Assembly (NCBI RefSeq): GCF_016792905.1
Contig: NZ_JAEULP010000017.1
Span: forward strand, 62,001-126,000
Direction: 5' to 3'
Source: Tabrizicola sp.
Lineage (GTDB): Bacteria > Pseudomonadota > Alphaproteobacteria > Rhodobacterales > Rhodobacteraceae
DNA length: 64,000 bases
Within the stretch, counting starts at the first letter, position 1; every line of letters begins with the position of its first letter. The translations under genes and the position numbers were made by a program. Positions 17,840-32,671 of the stretch are shown piece after piece. The notes under the pieces were generated by a model that was given only the letters and a program-made list of their open reading frames with translations, had not been told where the DNA came from and did no database searches.

Positions 17840-18763
17840 ATGCCCAAGACCATCCTGATCGGCGCCCCCATCGACTGCGGGCAGAAGCGCGCGGGCTGCC
17901 TGATGGGGCCCGCTGCCTATCGCGTGGCCGGGATTGCCCATGAAGTCTCGGCCGAAGGCCACGGGGTCGAGGATTGGGGCGATCTGACCCTGCCCGAACT
18001 GCGCGACGTCACCTGCCCCAATCCGGTCGTGCACGATCTACCCGAAACCGTCGGCTGGGCGGAAATCCTCATGGACCGCGTCGACGACGCCCTCAGCGAA
18101 GGCGGTTTCCCGATCATCATGGGCGGCGACCATTCGCTGGCCCTGGGCTCTGCCGCCGGGGCCGCCGCCTTCGCCGCCCGCCAGGGCCGCCCGCTGTTCC
18201 TCCTCTGGCTCGACGCGCATTCCGATTTCCACACGCCGCTCACCACGACCAGCGGCAACCTGCACGGCACGCCACTGGCCTATATCGCGGGCCGCGACGG
18301 GTTCGACGCCTTCCCGCCCTTCCCGCTGGCGGTCCCAGCGCACCGGATCTGCATGTTCGGCATCCGCTCGGTCGACCCGGCCGAACAGGCCGCGATGCAG
18401 GAACGCGACATTGCCGTCAACGACATGCGGGTGATCGACGAACGCGGGCTCGTCGCCCCCTTGCGCGAATTCCTCGACCGGGTCCGCGCCGAATCCGGGA
18501 TGCTGCACGTCAGCCTCGACGTCGATTTCCTCGACCCCTCGATCGCCCCCGCCGTCGGCACCACCGTTCCCGGCGGCGCCACCTTCCGCGAGGCGCATCT
18601 GGTGATGGAGCTTCTCCACGAATCCGGCCTCGTCACCTCGCTCGACCTCGTCGAGCTCAACCCCTTCCTCGACGACCGCGGCATGACCGCCCGGCTGATG
18701 GTCGATCTGGTCGGCAGCCTGATGGGCAAGAAGGTCTTCGACCGCCCGACGCGGAGCAAGTGA
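17840..18763 (+). CDS. rocF: Arginase
   Basis: 307 residues. Hydrolyses L-arginine to L-ornithine and urea with a binuclear manganese centre. All metal motifs are visible: GGDHS (95-99), DAHSDFH (125-131) and SLDVDFLDP (225-233). The start at 17840 gives the usual PKTILIGAPIDCG N-terminus. The stop overlaps the ornithine cyclodeaminase start by one base (TGATG), which makes an arginine-to-ornithine-to-proline route in one operon. Confidence 0.95.
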   Translation: MPKTILIGAPIDCGQKRAGCLMGPAAYRVAGIAHEVSAEGHGVEDWGDLTLPELRDVTCPNPVVHDLPETVGWAEILMDRVDDALSEGGFPIIMGGDHSLALGSAAGAAAFAARQGRPLFLLWLDAHSDFHTPLTTTSGNLHGTPLAYIAGRDGFDAFPPFPLAVPAHRICMFGIRSVDPAEQAAMQERDIAVNDMRVIDERGLVAPLREFLDRVRAESGMLHVSLDVDFLDPSIAPAVGTTVPGGATFREAHLVMELLHESGLVTSLDLVELNPFLDDRGMTARLMVDLVGSLMGKKVFDRPTRSK

Positions 18764-19797
18764 TGGCACTCAACCTCGTTCCCTTCGTTTCCGTCGACAA
18801 GATGATGAAGCTTGTCCTCCAGCTTGGCATCGAGCGCGTGATGCGCGACCTCGTCGCCGAGATCGAGGCCGACTTCCGCCGCTGGCCGCTGTTCGACAAG
18901 ACCCCCCGCATCGCCTCGCATTCCGATGTCGGGGTGATCGAACTGATGCCCACCTCGGACGGCGAGACCTACGGGTTCAAATATGTGAACGGCCACCCCT
19001 CAAACATGAAGAAAGGCCTGCAAACCGTTACAGCCTTTGGACTTCTGGCCGATGTATCTACAGGCTATCCGGTGCTTCTGTCCGAGATGACCATCCTCAC
19101 CGCGCTGCGCACCGCCGCGACCAGCGCGATGGCCGCGAAATGGCTGGGCCCCAAGACCGACACCATGGCGCTGATCGGCAACGGCGCCCAGGCGGAATTC
19201 CAGGCGCTGGCCTTCCGCGAGGTCTGCGGCATCCGCGAAGTCCGGCTCTATGACCTCGACCCCGCCGCCACCGCCAAATGCGCCAAAAACCTTGCTGGCC
19301 GCGATCTGCGTGTCACCTCCTGCCGCACGGCGGAAGAGGCGATCCAGGGCGCAGGCGTCATCACCACGGTCACGGCCGACAAGCAGTACGCGACGATCCT
19401 GACCGACAACATGGTTGGCAGCGGCGTTCACCTGAATGCGGTCGGGGGCGATTGCCCGGGCAAGACCGAACTTCACCGCGACATCCTGCTGCGCTCGTCG
19501 ATCTTCGTCGAGTACCCGGCGCAAACCCGGATCGAGGGCGAAATCCAGCAGCTTCCCCCCGACCACCCGGTCGTGGAGCTGTGGCGGGTGATCGCGGGCG
19601 AAGCGCCGGGCCGCACCTCGGCGACCGAGATCACGCTCTTCGACAGCGTCGGCTTCGCCATCGAGGATTTCTCCGCGCTGCGCTACATCCGCGGCAAGCT
19701 GGCGGAAACCGGGCTTTACGACGATCTCGACATGATCGCCGACCCCGACGATCCGCGCGACCTGTTCGGGATGATCCTGCGCGCGGCCGGGGCCTGA
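18763..19797 (+). CDS. ocd: Ornithine cyclodeaminase
   Basis: 344 residues. Converts L-ornithine to L-proline and ammonia with bound NAD+. The Rossmann motif ALIGNGAQAEFQ lies at 136-147, a substrate-binding lysine is in GFKYVNGHP, and GGDCPGKTEL is a family signature. The protein matches the longer OCD group and follows arginase with a one-base overlap, supporting true cyclodeaminase rather than mu-crystallin function. A 13-base tandem repeat begins at its stop codon (19792-19817). Confidence 0.93.
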   Translation: MALNLVPFVSVDKMMKLVLQLGIERVMRDLVAEIEADFRRWPLFDKTPRIASHSDVGVIELMPTSDGETYGFKYVNGHPSNMKKGLQTVTAFGLLADVSTGYPVLLSEMTILTALRTAATSAMAAKWLGPKTDTMALIGNGAQAEFQALAFREVCGIREVRLYDLDPAATAKCAKNLAGRDLRVTSCRTAEEAIQGAGVITTVTADKQYATILTDNMVGSGVHLNAVGGDCPGKTELHRDILLRSSIFVEYPAQTRIEGEIQQLPPDHPVVELWRVIAGEAPGRTSATEITLFDSVGFAIEDFSALRYIRGKLAETGLYDDLDMIADPDDPRDLFGMILRAAGA

Positions 19798-20072
19798 GAC
19801 GCTCGCCTGAGACGCTCGGGCGGATCCGCAGTCAGATAGGCAGCCGCCAACAGTCAATCAACGGAGAGCTGGGACAGCCCCACATATGGCTGGTCCGCAG
19901 GAGATGGCTTCAAGCATCTTGCGATGTATATACGCAACGTAGATTCATTGTAGCTACATGCCGCACAACCTGAACAAGCATCGCGAGATTGTTTCCAACC
20001 GAGGCGCCTTGTATATTTTCTGCCCTGGCAACGGGTGCCAGTCATCGTCCGAATTGTTTCTGACCTGACCGA
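19798..20072. other. 275-base intergenic region with palindromes
   Basis: The region between the converging ocd and usg genes is more AT-rich than its surroundings. It holds a short tandem repeat at the ocd stop, GTATATAC (19926-19933), the 10-base palindrome TGTAGCTACA (19949-19958) and a hairpin CTGGCA-ACGGG-TGCCAG (20025-20041) without a T-run. A possible 18-codon frame begins at an ATG near 19885 and ends at a TAG near 19941, but it has no convincing ribosome site and is not called as a gene. Confidence 0.4.
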
Positions 20073-20342
20073 TCAGTGAATCCGGAACTCCCCCACCACG
20101 TTCCGCCATTCCCCCGGTGCGATCAGCTTGCGGTGGGTGAAGCGCACCGAATGCAGCGGGCCGTCGATCTTTTCCTGCCAGAACTCGATGAACTTGAAGA
20201 GCTGAGGATAGTCCGGCGCCAGGTCGTATTCCTGCCAGATGAAGCTGTTCAGGACATGGCGATAGTCGGGCATCCGGTAGTACAGTTCCGCCGTCGTCAG
20301 ACCATAGCCCTTCAGCATCAGTTCCGTCTCGCGACCGACCAT
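20073..20342 (-). CDS. usg: Usg family protein
   Basis: 89 residues of the Usg family, conserved in alphaproteobacteria and first named for the gene upstream of trpF in Caulobacter. The biochemical role is unknown. The protein has the conserved YGLTTAELYYRMPDY and a C-terminal VVGEFRIH, with no membrane segment. The start at 20342 is preceded by a strong GGAGG site; an in-frame ATG 36 bases further up lacks one. It is divergent from gyrA, with 191 bases between. Confidence 0.85.
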   Translation of the reverse strand: MVGRETELMLKGYGLTTAELYYRMPDYRHVLNSFIWQEYDLAPDYPQLFKFIEFWQEKIDGPLHSVRFTHRKLIAPGEWRNVVGEFRIH

Positions 20343-20533
20343 TGATACCTCCTGTCCGGTGGCACATGCGGGAATCATGACAAGGGCAGTTTAAAAATCA
20401 ATAAAAGCAGAATGTTGGCGCGCAGATGGCGCCTCTGCCTTGGCATTTCGGCCACGCCATTGCACCCCATAGCTTGGATGGTGTATCGTCCCGGCAGCTA
20501 AATCTTGATCCCGCACGGAAGGCGCCTGCCCCT

Positions 20534-23249
<2,716 letters not shown>

Positions 23250-23263
<14 letters not shown>

Positions 23264-23564
23264 GACCCGGCTCGCAGCCCTGGCGGCTGCGGGCGAAACC
23301 ATCGCTTACGGCGATCTGGCGCGTGAGCTTGGCCTGCGGATCGCCGATCTCACCGCGCAACTCGAAACCCTGATGGAGAAGGATGCGGCTGCCGGAAAAC
23401 CCTTCCGCGCCGCTCTCCTCCGCCAGCGCCTCTCATCCGACCGCCTCCCCGCGCCGGGCTTCTTCCAGAAGGCCGCCGCTCTTGGCCGCGCCACCGACGA
23501 CCCGGCCGCATTCACTGCCTCGGAACGGCAGGCCAATTTTCTGTCCCCAAATATCCCGGGGTGA
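23250..23564 (+). CDS. Hypothetical protein following gyrA
   Basis: 104 residues, unrecognised. The N-terminal half ([20 protein letters not shown]) reads like a winged-helix or small helical DNA-binding motif, and the C-terminal part is basic and low in complexity. It starts inside the last codons of gyrA (14-base overlap), a reason to regard it as expressed and coupled. The final residues (NFLSPNIPG) are encoded by the reverse of a dispersed intergenic element (CAAATATCC), so the C-terminus may have been extended by repeat insertion. Confidence 0.6.
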
Positions 23565-23600
23565 GCGCGCAAGCGCGAGGGCAGCGCCCCTGCTTGCAAC
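23545..23600 (-). repeat. Dispersed GGATATTTG element, copy B
   Basis: On the minus strand, GGATATTTG (23548-23556) is preceded by CCCCG and a GC-rich stretch with CGCGC/GCGCG pairing (23566-23577). The core matches the elements near 11734 and 61569. It overlaps the 3' end of the hypothetical gene at 23250-23564 and fills most of the gap before trmFO. Confidence 0.45.
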
Positions 23601-23628
23601 GCCCGCCCCGCAAAGCTACATCCGCCCC

Positions 23629-24963
23629 ATGACAGACCCCCTTCACATCATCGGCGGCGGCATGGCAGGCTCCGAGGCCGCCTGGGCCGCCGCGAACCTT
23701 GGCGTCCCGGTGGTGCTGCACGAGATGCGACCGAGCGTCAAAACCTTCGCCCATCGCACCGGCGACTTTGCCGAGATGGTCTGCTCCAACTCGTTCCGCT
23801 CGGATGACGACGAGCGTAATGCCGTTGGCCTTCTGCACTGGGAAATGCGCGCGGCGGGCGGCCTGGTGATGGAAATGGCCGAGCGTCACCGACTGCCTGC
23901 AGGTGGAGCATTGGCGGTGGACCGTGATCCCTTTGCCGCTGCCGTGACTGCCAAGCTGAAATCCCATCCGCTGATTTCCACGTCTTATGAGGAAGTTACC
24001 GACCTTCCCTCATCCGGAAACTGGATCATCGCCACCGGCCCGCTGACCAGCCCTTCGCTGGCGGAAAGCATCCGTGCCGCCACTGGTGCCGAGGCGCTGG
24101 CCTTCTTCGACGCCATCGCGCCGATTGTATATACGGAAAGTATAGACATGTCGATCGCCTGGCTGCAAAGCCGCTATGACAAGGGCGAGACCGAGGACGA
24201 ACAGAAGGCCTATATCAACTGCCCGATGACGAAGCCCCAGTACGAGGCCTTCATCGACGCCCTTCTCGCCGCCGAGAAGACCGAGTTCCACGAAGGCGAG
24301 ACTGCCGGTTACTTCGACGGCTGCCTGCCCATCGAGGTCATGGCCGAGCGCGGGCGCGAGACGCTGCGTCACGGACCGATGAAGCCGGTCGGGCTGACCA
24401 ATGCGCACAAGCCCGATGAAAAGGCCTATGCCGTGGTGCAGCTCCGCCGCGACAACAAGCTTGGGACGCTGCACAATATCGTCGGCTTCCAGACCAAGAT
24501 GAAATATGGCGCACAAGCCTCTGTTTTCAAACTGATTCCCGGGCTAGAAAACGCCAGCTTTGCGCGCCTTGGCGGCATCCACCGCAACACGTTCATCAAC
24601 TCGCCCACGCTTCTCGACGCGCAGATGAGGTTGAAGTCGCATCCGTATATACGCTTCGCCGGGCAGATCACCGGGGTCGAGGGCTATGTCGAATCCGCCG
24701 CGATGGGCCTTCTGGCGGGACGAATGGCCGCGCACGAGCTTCTCGGGCGCGATCTTGCCCCGCCGCCCCCGGAAACCGCGATGGGCGCGCTTGTCACCCA
24801 CATCACCGGCGGGGCCGAGGCGAAGACCTTCCAGCCGATGAATGTCAACTTCGGCCTCTTCCCCCCGATCGACGCCAAGGGCGGGCGCCGGGGCCGCAAG
24901 GACCGCTACAAGGCCTATACCGACCGCGCCAAAGAGGCCTTCACGGCATGGCTGGTAGGCTAA
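23629..24963 (+). CDS. trmFO: FADH2/folate-dependent tRNA m5U54 methyltransferase
   Basis: 444 residues. Methylates U54 of the tRNA T-loop using methylenetetrahydrofolate as carbon donor and FADH2 as reductant, unlike SAM-dependent TrmA. The FAD-binding [10 protein letters not shown] is at 9-18, and the catalytic cysteine lies in [11 protein letters not shown] (Cys52). The second conserved cysteine is in [10 protein letters not shown], about residue 198. Two GTATATAC palindromes occur within the gene (24127 and 24645) using the rare ATA codon. It precedes gluQ, from which it is separated by a long inverted repeat. Confidence 0.95.
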   Translation: MTDPLHIIGGGMAGSEAAWAAANLGVPVVLHEMRPSVKTFAHRTGDFAEMVCSNSFRSDDDERNAVGLLHWEMRAAGGLVMEMAERHRLPAGGALAVDRDPFAAAVTAKLKSHPLISTSYEEVTDLPSSGNWIIATGPLTSPSLAESIRAATGAEALAFFDAIAPIVYTESIDMSIAWLQSRYDKGETEDEQKAYINCPMTKPQYEAFIDALLAAEKTEFHEGETAGYFDGCLPIEVMAERGRETLRHGPMKPVGLTNAHKPDEKAYAVVQLRRDNKLGTLHNIVGFQTKMKYGAQASVFKLIPGLENASFARLGGIHRNTFINSPTLLDAQMRLKSHPYIRFAGQITGVEGYVESAAMGLLAGRMAAHELLGRDLAPPPPETAMGALVTHITGGAEAKTFQPMNVNFGLFPPIDAKGGRRGRKDRYKAYTDRAKEAFTAWLVG

Positions 24964-24980
24964 GCGGCCGCCAGGGCAGA

Positions 24981-25065
24981 CCCCGCCCCGGGCTTGACCC
25001 GGGGCCTCCCCGTCCACGCGCCCGCCCGTCAGCGATGGAGGTACCGGGTCAAGCCCGGGACGGGG
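24981..25065. repeat. Long inverted repeat (REP-like) abutting the gluQ start
   Basis: Left arm 24981-25009 and right arm 25037-25065 are 29 bases each and complementary at 26 positions, with a 27-base loop. Each arm contains the core CCCGGGCTTGACCCGG (left) or its complement (right), a motif I recall as a common intergenic repeat in Rhodobacteraceae. The right arm ends five bases before the gluQ ATG, so the hairpin would occupy its ribosome-binding region. Confidence 0.8.
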
Positions 25066-25069
25066 CCGC

Positions 25070-25915
25070 ATGTTTGTAACCCGCTTCGCCCCCTCGCCGA
25101 CCGGCCCGCTCCACCTGGGCCACGCCTATTCCGCGATCCTCGCGCATGACATGGCACGGGCCGCCGGAGGCCGATTTCTCCTGCGGATGGAGGATACCGA
25201 CCTTGAACGCTGCCGCGCGGACCATGACGCTCAAATCCAGGATGACCTGGCCTGGCTGGGCCTGACCTGGGACGGGCCGATCCACCGCCAGTCAGAGCAC
25301 ATAGACAGCTACAATGCCCGACTTGAAGCCCTTGATGGGAAAGGCCTTCTCTACCCCTGCTCCTGCTCCCGTTCCGACATCCGCGCGGCCCTTGCGGCGC
25401 CGCAGGAAGGGGTTGCCTTCAATCTCTACCCCGGCACCTGTCGTCACCGGAGCATGGCCAGTCGCCAACCCGGCGACGCCTTGCGCCTGAACCTCGCCGC
25501 CGCGCTGGACAGGCTTGCAACGGCGGACCTGGGCTTCACCGAAACCGGCCCGGCTCATGCCGGGCACCACCGGGTCGACCAACCGCGCGCGCTGGACCAG
25601 ATCGGTGATGTGGTCCTCTGCCGCAAGGGCGAGGAGATCGTGGCCTATTTCCTGGCCTCGACCTTCGACGATGCCGACCAGGGCATCACCCATGTGATCC
25701 GGGGCGAAGACCTCCACGACTTCACATCCGTGCAGGTGATCCTTCAGCATCTCTTCGGCCTCCCCACGCCCATCTACCACCACCACCGCCTGATCCGCGA
25801 TGAGTTGGGCAAGCGGCTGGCCAAGCGGGATGACGCGCGTGCGCTGGCGAAATACCGTGCCGAGGGTGCAACACCTGCCGAAGTCCGCCGGATGGTCGGA
25901 TTACCAAACCCTTAA
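25070..25915 (+). CDS. gluQ: Glutamyl-Q tRNA(Asp) synthetase
   Basis: 281 residues. Attaches glutamate to the queuosine base at position 34 of tRNA(Asp), without the anticodon-binding domain of GluRS. HIGH-type motif HLGH is at 15-18 and a KMSKS-like KRLAKRD near 248. Zinc ligands appear as CSCS and YPGTC. The start at 25070 gives the standard FVTRFAPSPTGPLHLGH N-terminus, but its upstream region is the right arm of a strong inverted repeat and shows no free Shine-Dalgarno. hisI converges on it 35 bases away. Confidence 0.93.
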   Translation: MFVTRFAPSPTGPLHLGHAYSAILAHDMARAAGGRFLLRMEDTDLERCRADHDAQIQDDLAWLGLTWDGPIHRQSEHIDSYNARLEALDGKGLLYPCSCSRSDIRAALAAPQEGVAFNLYPGTCRHRSMASRQPGDALRLNLAAALDRLATADLGFTETGPAHAGHHRVDQPRALDQIGDVVLCRKGEEIVAYFLASTFDDADQGITHVIRGEDLHDFTSVQVILQHLFGLPTPIYHHHRLIRDELGKRLAKRDDARALAKYRAEGATPAEVRRMVGLPNP

Positions 25916-25950
25916 CACCCGCGAACAAGCTATTGAAATCTCTCGACTCG

Positions 25951-26322
25951 TCAACCCTGTCCACTGTGGACAGGCGCCATGATCTCTACCTCTTCACCCC
26001 CCCTGACCGCCGTATAGAAACAGGACCGCCGGTTGGTATGACAGGCCGGACCCACCTGCTCGACCAGCGCGAGCAGGCAATCCCGGTCGCAATCCAGCCG
26101 CAACTCGACCAGCTTCTGATGATGCCCCGAGGTCTCTCCCTTGACCCAGAACGCCCCGCGCGAGCGCGACCAGTAGGTGACGTTCCCGGTCTCCAGCGTC
26201 CGCGCCACCGAGGCCGCGTTCATCCAGGCGACCATCAGCACCTCGCCCGAGGCATGATCCTGCGCCACGCAGGGGATCAGCCCCGCCGCATCATACTTCA
26301 GTGTCGCCGGATCGAAGGGCAT
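25951..26322 (-). CDS. hisI: Phosphoribosyl-AMP cyclohydrolase
   Basis: 123 residues, the stand-alone HisI form. Opens the purine ring of PR-AMP in histidine synthesis using zinc and magnesium. WSRSRGAFWVKGETSG (51-66), DCDRD (77-81) and CHTNRRSCF (94-102) carry the metal and substrate residues. It is separated from the main his genes, as often seen in this family. The last codons contain a perfect 9-base inverted repeat (25956-25974) with only one base between the arms. Confidence 0.95.
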   Translation of the reverse strand: MPFDPATLKYDAAGLIPCVAQDHASGEVLMVAWMNAASVARTLETGNVTYWSRSRGAFWVKGETSGHHQKLVELRLDCDRDCLLALVEQVGPACHTNRRSCFYTAVRGGEEVEIMAPVHSGQG

Positions 26323-26406
26323 GGGCTTCTCCTTGGCAGGCAGGCTTGCCGGGATTACATACGGGGTCAGCTAAGGGATTTCCATGAGCGAAGGCGACTC
26401 TTCCAA

Positions 26407-26850
26407 GTGAGCGACAGCGAACTCATCAAACTCTACTCCACCCGCATCCTTGCGCTGGCCGCCGACATTTCCCATCTTGGTCGGCTTCCGGCGCCGCAAG
26501 GCACGGCACGCCGCCGCTCTCCCCTCTGCGGGTCGACGGTGACAGCGGATGTGGTGGTCAAGGACGGTCGCATCGCCGGGTTTGCCCAGGACGTGAAGGC
26601 CTGCGCTCTGGGCCAGGCTTCGGCGGCAGTCCTCGGGCAGGTGGTGATCGGACGGACCCTGCCCGAGTTGCAAGCCGCGCGCGAGGACCTGCGGGCGATG
26701 CTGAAGGACGGCGGCCCGGTCCCGGCTGCCCCGTTCGACGGCTACGAAGTCCTGCTCCCGGCCCGCGACTACAAGAACCGCCATGCCTCGATCCTGCTGG
26801 CGCTGGAGGCCGCCTGCGAGGCGATGGAGGCCGCGCAAGCCGCCGCATGA
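26407..26850 (+). CDS. IscU/NifU-like iron-sulfur scaffold family protein (degenerate ligands)
   Basis: 147 residues matching the NifU_N/IscU fold. Cys41 (PLCGSTVTAD) and Cys66 (KACALGQAS) align with the first two cluster ligands. The third Cys of IscU (HCSIL) is replaced by Ala in NRHASILL, and the Asp after the first Cys is Ser. It may therefore carry clusters differently, or serve another role. The start is a GTG at 26407; an 8-codon ATG frame (26384) ends across it (GTGA), which could couple translation. No other suf/isc genes adjoin. Confidence 0.8.
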   Translation: MSDSELIKLYSTRILALAADISHLGRLPAPQGTARRRSPLCGSTVTADVVVKDGRIAGFAQDVKACALGQASAAVLGQVVIGRTLPELQAAREDLRAMLKDGGPVPAAPFDGYEVLLPARDYKNRHASILLALEAACEAMEAAQAAA

Positions 26851-26966
26851 AAAAACCGCCGCGCATCCGGGGGGATGGCGGCGGCAGTGGCGCGTCTGGA
26901 AATGGCGGACGGTGGGCCAGGCAAGGCGGACCGTCACCCTCGGGGGACAGAGCGCGGGGCAGAAAC

Positions 26967-27089
26967 TCAGGCCATGCCGGGCAACGACAGCACGGCAAAC
27001 AGAATCACGAACAGCGCGGCGAGCCCGACCAGATCTTCTACGGCACCCTTGGGCGTACGGGTCAGCAGGGTCTTCATGGCGTCTTTCAT
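26967..27089 (-). CDS. Small membrane protein, 40 residues
   Basis: The minus-strand frame from 27089 encodes a basic head (MKDAMKTLLTRTPKGAVEDL) and a hydrophobic helix from about residue 21 to the C-terminus, giving a single-pass membrane protein. GGAGG lies 6 bases before the start (GGAGGACGCGATG), a strong ribosome site. It lies between an IscU-like gene (convergent) and recG (upstream, same strand). Function unknown. I believe similar short proteins occur in related genomes but cannot verify it. Confidence 0.7.
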   Translation of the reverse strand: MKDAMKTLLTRTPKGAVEDLVGLAALFVILFAVLSLPGMA

Positions 27090-27195
27090 CGCGTCCTCCA
27101 TGATTTGTTGCCGAATTGTTCTCATAAACGGTTAACGCTGTAAAGAACTTTTTAAGAACATTCGCGAACAAAGCGCGACAGCGCAGATTCGACCC

Positions 27196-31421
<4,226 letters not shown>

Positions 31422-31449
31422 TTAGGCGGCGGGGGCGCGAAGGTAAAGA

Positions 31450-32157
31450 TCAGGCGCTGGCCGCAAGCCGGGCCTGCGTGGCGGCGGGATCGCGCAGCAC
31501 ATAGCCCCGGCCCCAGACGGTTTCGATGTAATTGTCGCCGCCCGTCGCCTCGGCCAATTTCTTGCGCAGCTTGCAGATGAAGACATCAATGATCTTCAAT
31601 TCCGGTTCGTCCATCCCGCCATAAAGATGGTTGAGGAACATCTCCTTGGTCAGGGTCGTCCCCTTGCGCAAGGAAAGCAGTTCCAGCATCTGGTATTCCT
31701 TGCCGGTGAGATGCACTGACTTGCCCTCGACATCCACCGTCTTCGCGTCCAGGTTCACCGAGACCCGCCCGGTCTTGATCATCGACTGGCTATGCCCCTT
31801 GGACCGGCGGATGATCGCGTGGATGCGCGCCACAAGTTCCTCGCGGTGGAAGGGCTTGGTCAGGTAGTCGTCGGCGCCGAAACCGAAGCCTTTCAGCTTG
31901 TTTTCCGTGTCATCCGCGCCCGAGAGGATCAGGATCGGGGTTTCGACCCGGGCCTGGCGCACCTGGCGCAACACCTCGTGCCCGCTCATGTCCGGCAGGT
32001 TCAGGTCAAGGAGGATCAGGTCGTAATCGTAAAGCTTCGCCAGGTCGATCCCGTCCTCGCCCATGTCGGTGCAGTAGACGTTCAGGTTGGCATGGGTCAG
32101 CATCAGTTCGATGCTGCGCGAGGTCGTGGGATCGTCCTCAACAAGCAGAATGCGCAT
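31450..32157 (-). CDS. ctrA: Cell-cycle response regulator CtrA
   Basis: 235 residues. OmpR-type response regulator, phosphorylated at Asp51 ([13 protein letters not shown]) by the CckA-ChpT relay, binding TTAA-N7-TTAA sites. The C-terminal winged helix spans about 125-225. In Caulobacter it is an essential cell-cycle master regulator. In Rhodobacteraceae it chiefly controls motility and gene-transfer agents and is often dispensable; which applies here cannot be told. A candidate CtrA site lies 54 bases upstream and sciP is the next gene upstream on the same strand. Confidence 0.97.
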   Translation of the reverse strand: MRILLVEDDPTTSRSIELMLTHANLNVYCTDMGEDGIDLAKLYDYDLILLDLNLPDMSGHEVLRQVRQARVETPILILSGADDTENKLKGFGFGADDYLTKPFHREELVARIHAIIRRSKGHSQSMIKTGRVSVNLDAKTVDVEGKSVHLTGKEYQMLELLSLRKGTTLTKEMFLNHLYGGMDEPELKIIDVFICKLRKKLAEATGGDNYIETVWGRGYVLRDPAATQARLAASA

Positions 32158-32210
32158 TCGTTAAATCTCCGCTCCGATGGTTCATCGTTAACAACTTTGA
32201 GGATCAATGG

Positions 32211-32225
32211 TTAACGTAGGGTTAC
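32211..32225. promoter_or_regulatory. Candidate CtrA-binding site upstream of ctrA
   Basis: TTAA-CGTAGGG-TTAC matches the CtrA consensus TTAA-N7-TTAA at 7 of 8 positions. It lies between sciP and ctrA, 54 bases from the ctrA start codon, consistent with the autoregulation known for ctrA. A second TTAA half-site is at 32188-32191. Confidence 0.6.
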
Positions 32226-32252
32226 TATGCCATAGGGAGATTGCTATACTAT

Positions 32253-32531
32253 CTAAAGTTGTCTGTATTTCTGGATGGCTGTGACTTTCAGGCCATTCTC
32301 GCCATGCTTCGTCACGGCCGCGCGCCAGAGCGCGAACTCTTCCTCCGACAGCGCGTAACGCTCCAGCGCCTCCTTCTCGGGGATGAGTCCGTAGACCACC
32401 GCCTTGACGACCACCGCCTTGCGGCTCGCAACCCAGCGGCGGGTGTCGGCAGGCGGCAGGTCCGCCCTGGTGAGAATGCTGCCGTCCGGCAAGGTGATCT
32501 GCCGGGGGCCATCGACACGCTTCAGAAACAT
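32253..32531 (-). CDS. sciP: CtrA inhibitor SciP (DUF1153 protein)
   Basis: 92 residues of the DUF1153 family, a small helix-turn-helix protein that in Caulobacter binds CtrA and blocks its recruitment of RNA polymerase. The conserved RRWVASRKAVVVKAVVYGLI and EEFALW segments are present. The start at 32531 gives the usual FLKRVDGPRQI N-terminus; an in-frame ATG 51 bases upstream is less likely. It lies 95 bases upstream of ctrA on the same strand, putting activator and inhibitor side by side. Confidence 0.9.
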   Translation of the reverse strand: MFLKRVDGPRQITLPDGSILTRADLPPADTRRWVASRKAVVVKAVVYGLIPEKEALERYALSEEEFALWRAAVTKHGENGLKVTAIQKYRQL

Positions 32532-32671
32532 TGCCCTACCCTCATTGCTTTCACGGCAGAATGATCGAACAGGCTTAATCAATCCTGAAACTGGGGATTG
32601 AGAGTAGACAGCATTTTCATGTATTCCCCATCATTCCCGTAACCCGGACAATCCCGCGAAGGACTAGCCCG

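Noticed and set aside
25956-25974. Perfect inverted repeat CCTGTCCAC-T-GTGGACAGG as a terminator
   Set aside because: It lies within the last hisI codons, has only one base between the arms and no T-run, so it is probably coincidental with coding.
26384-26410. 8-codon frame MSEGDSSK as a gene
   Set aside because: Too short and without a convincing independent role; noted only as possible coupling to the GTG start of the IscU-like gene.
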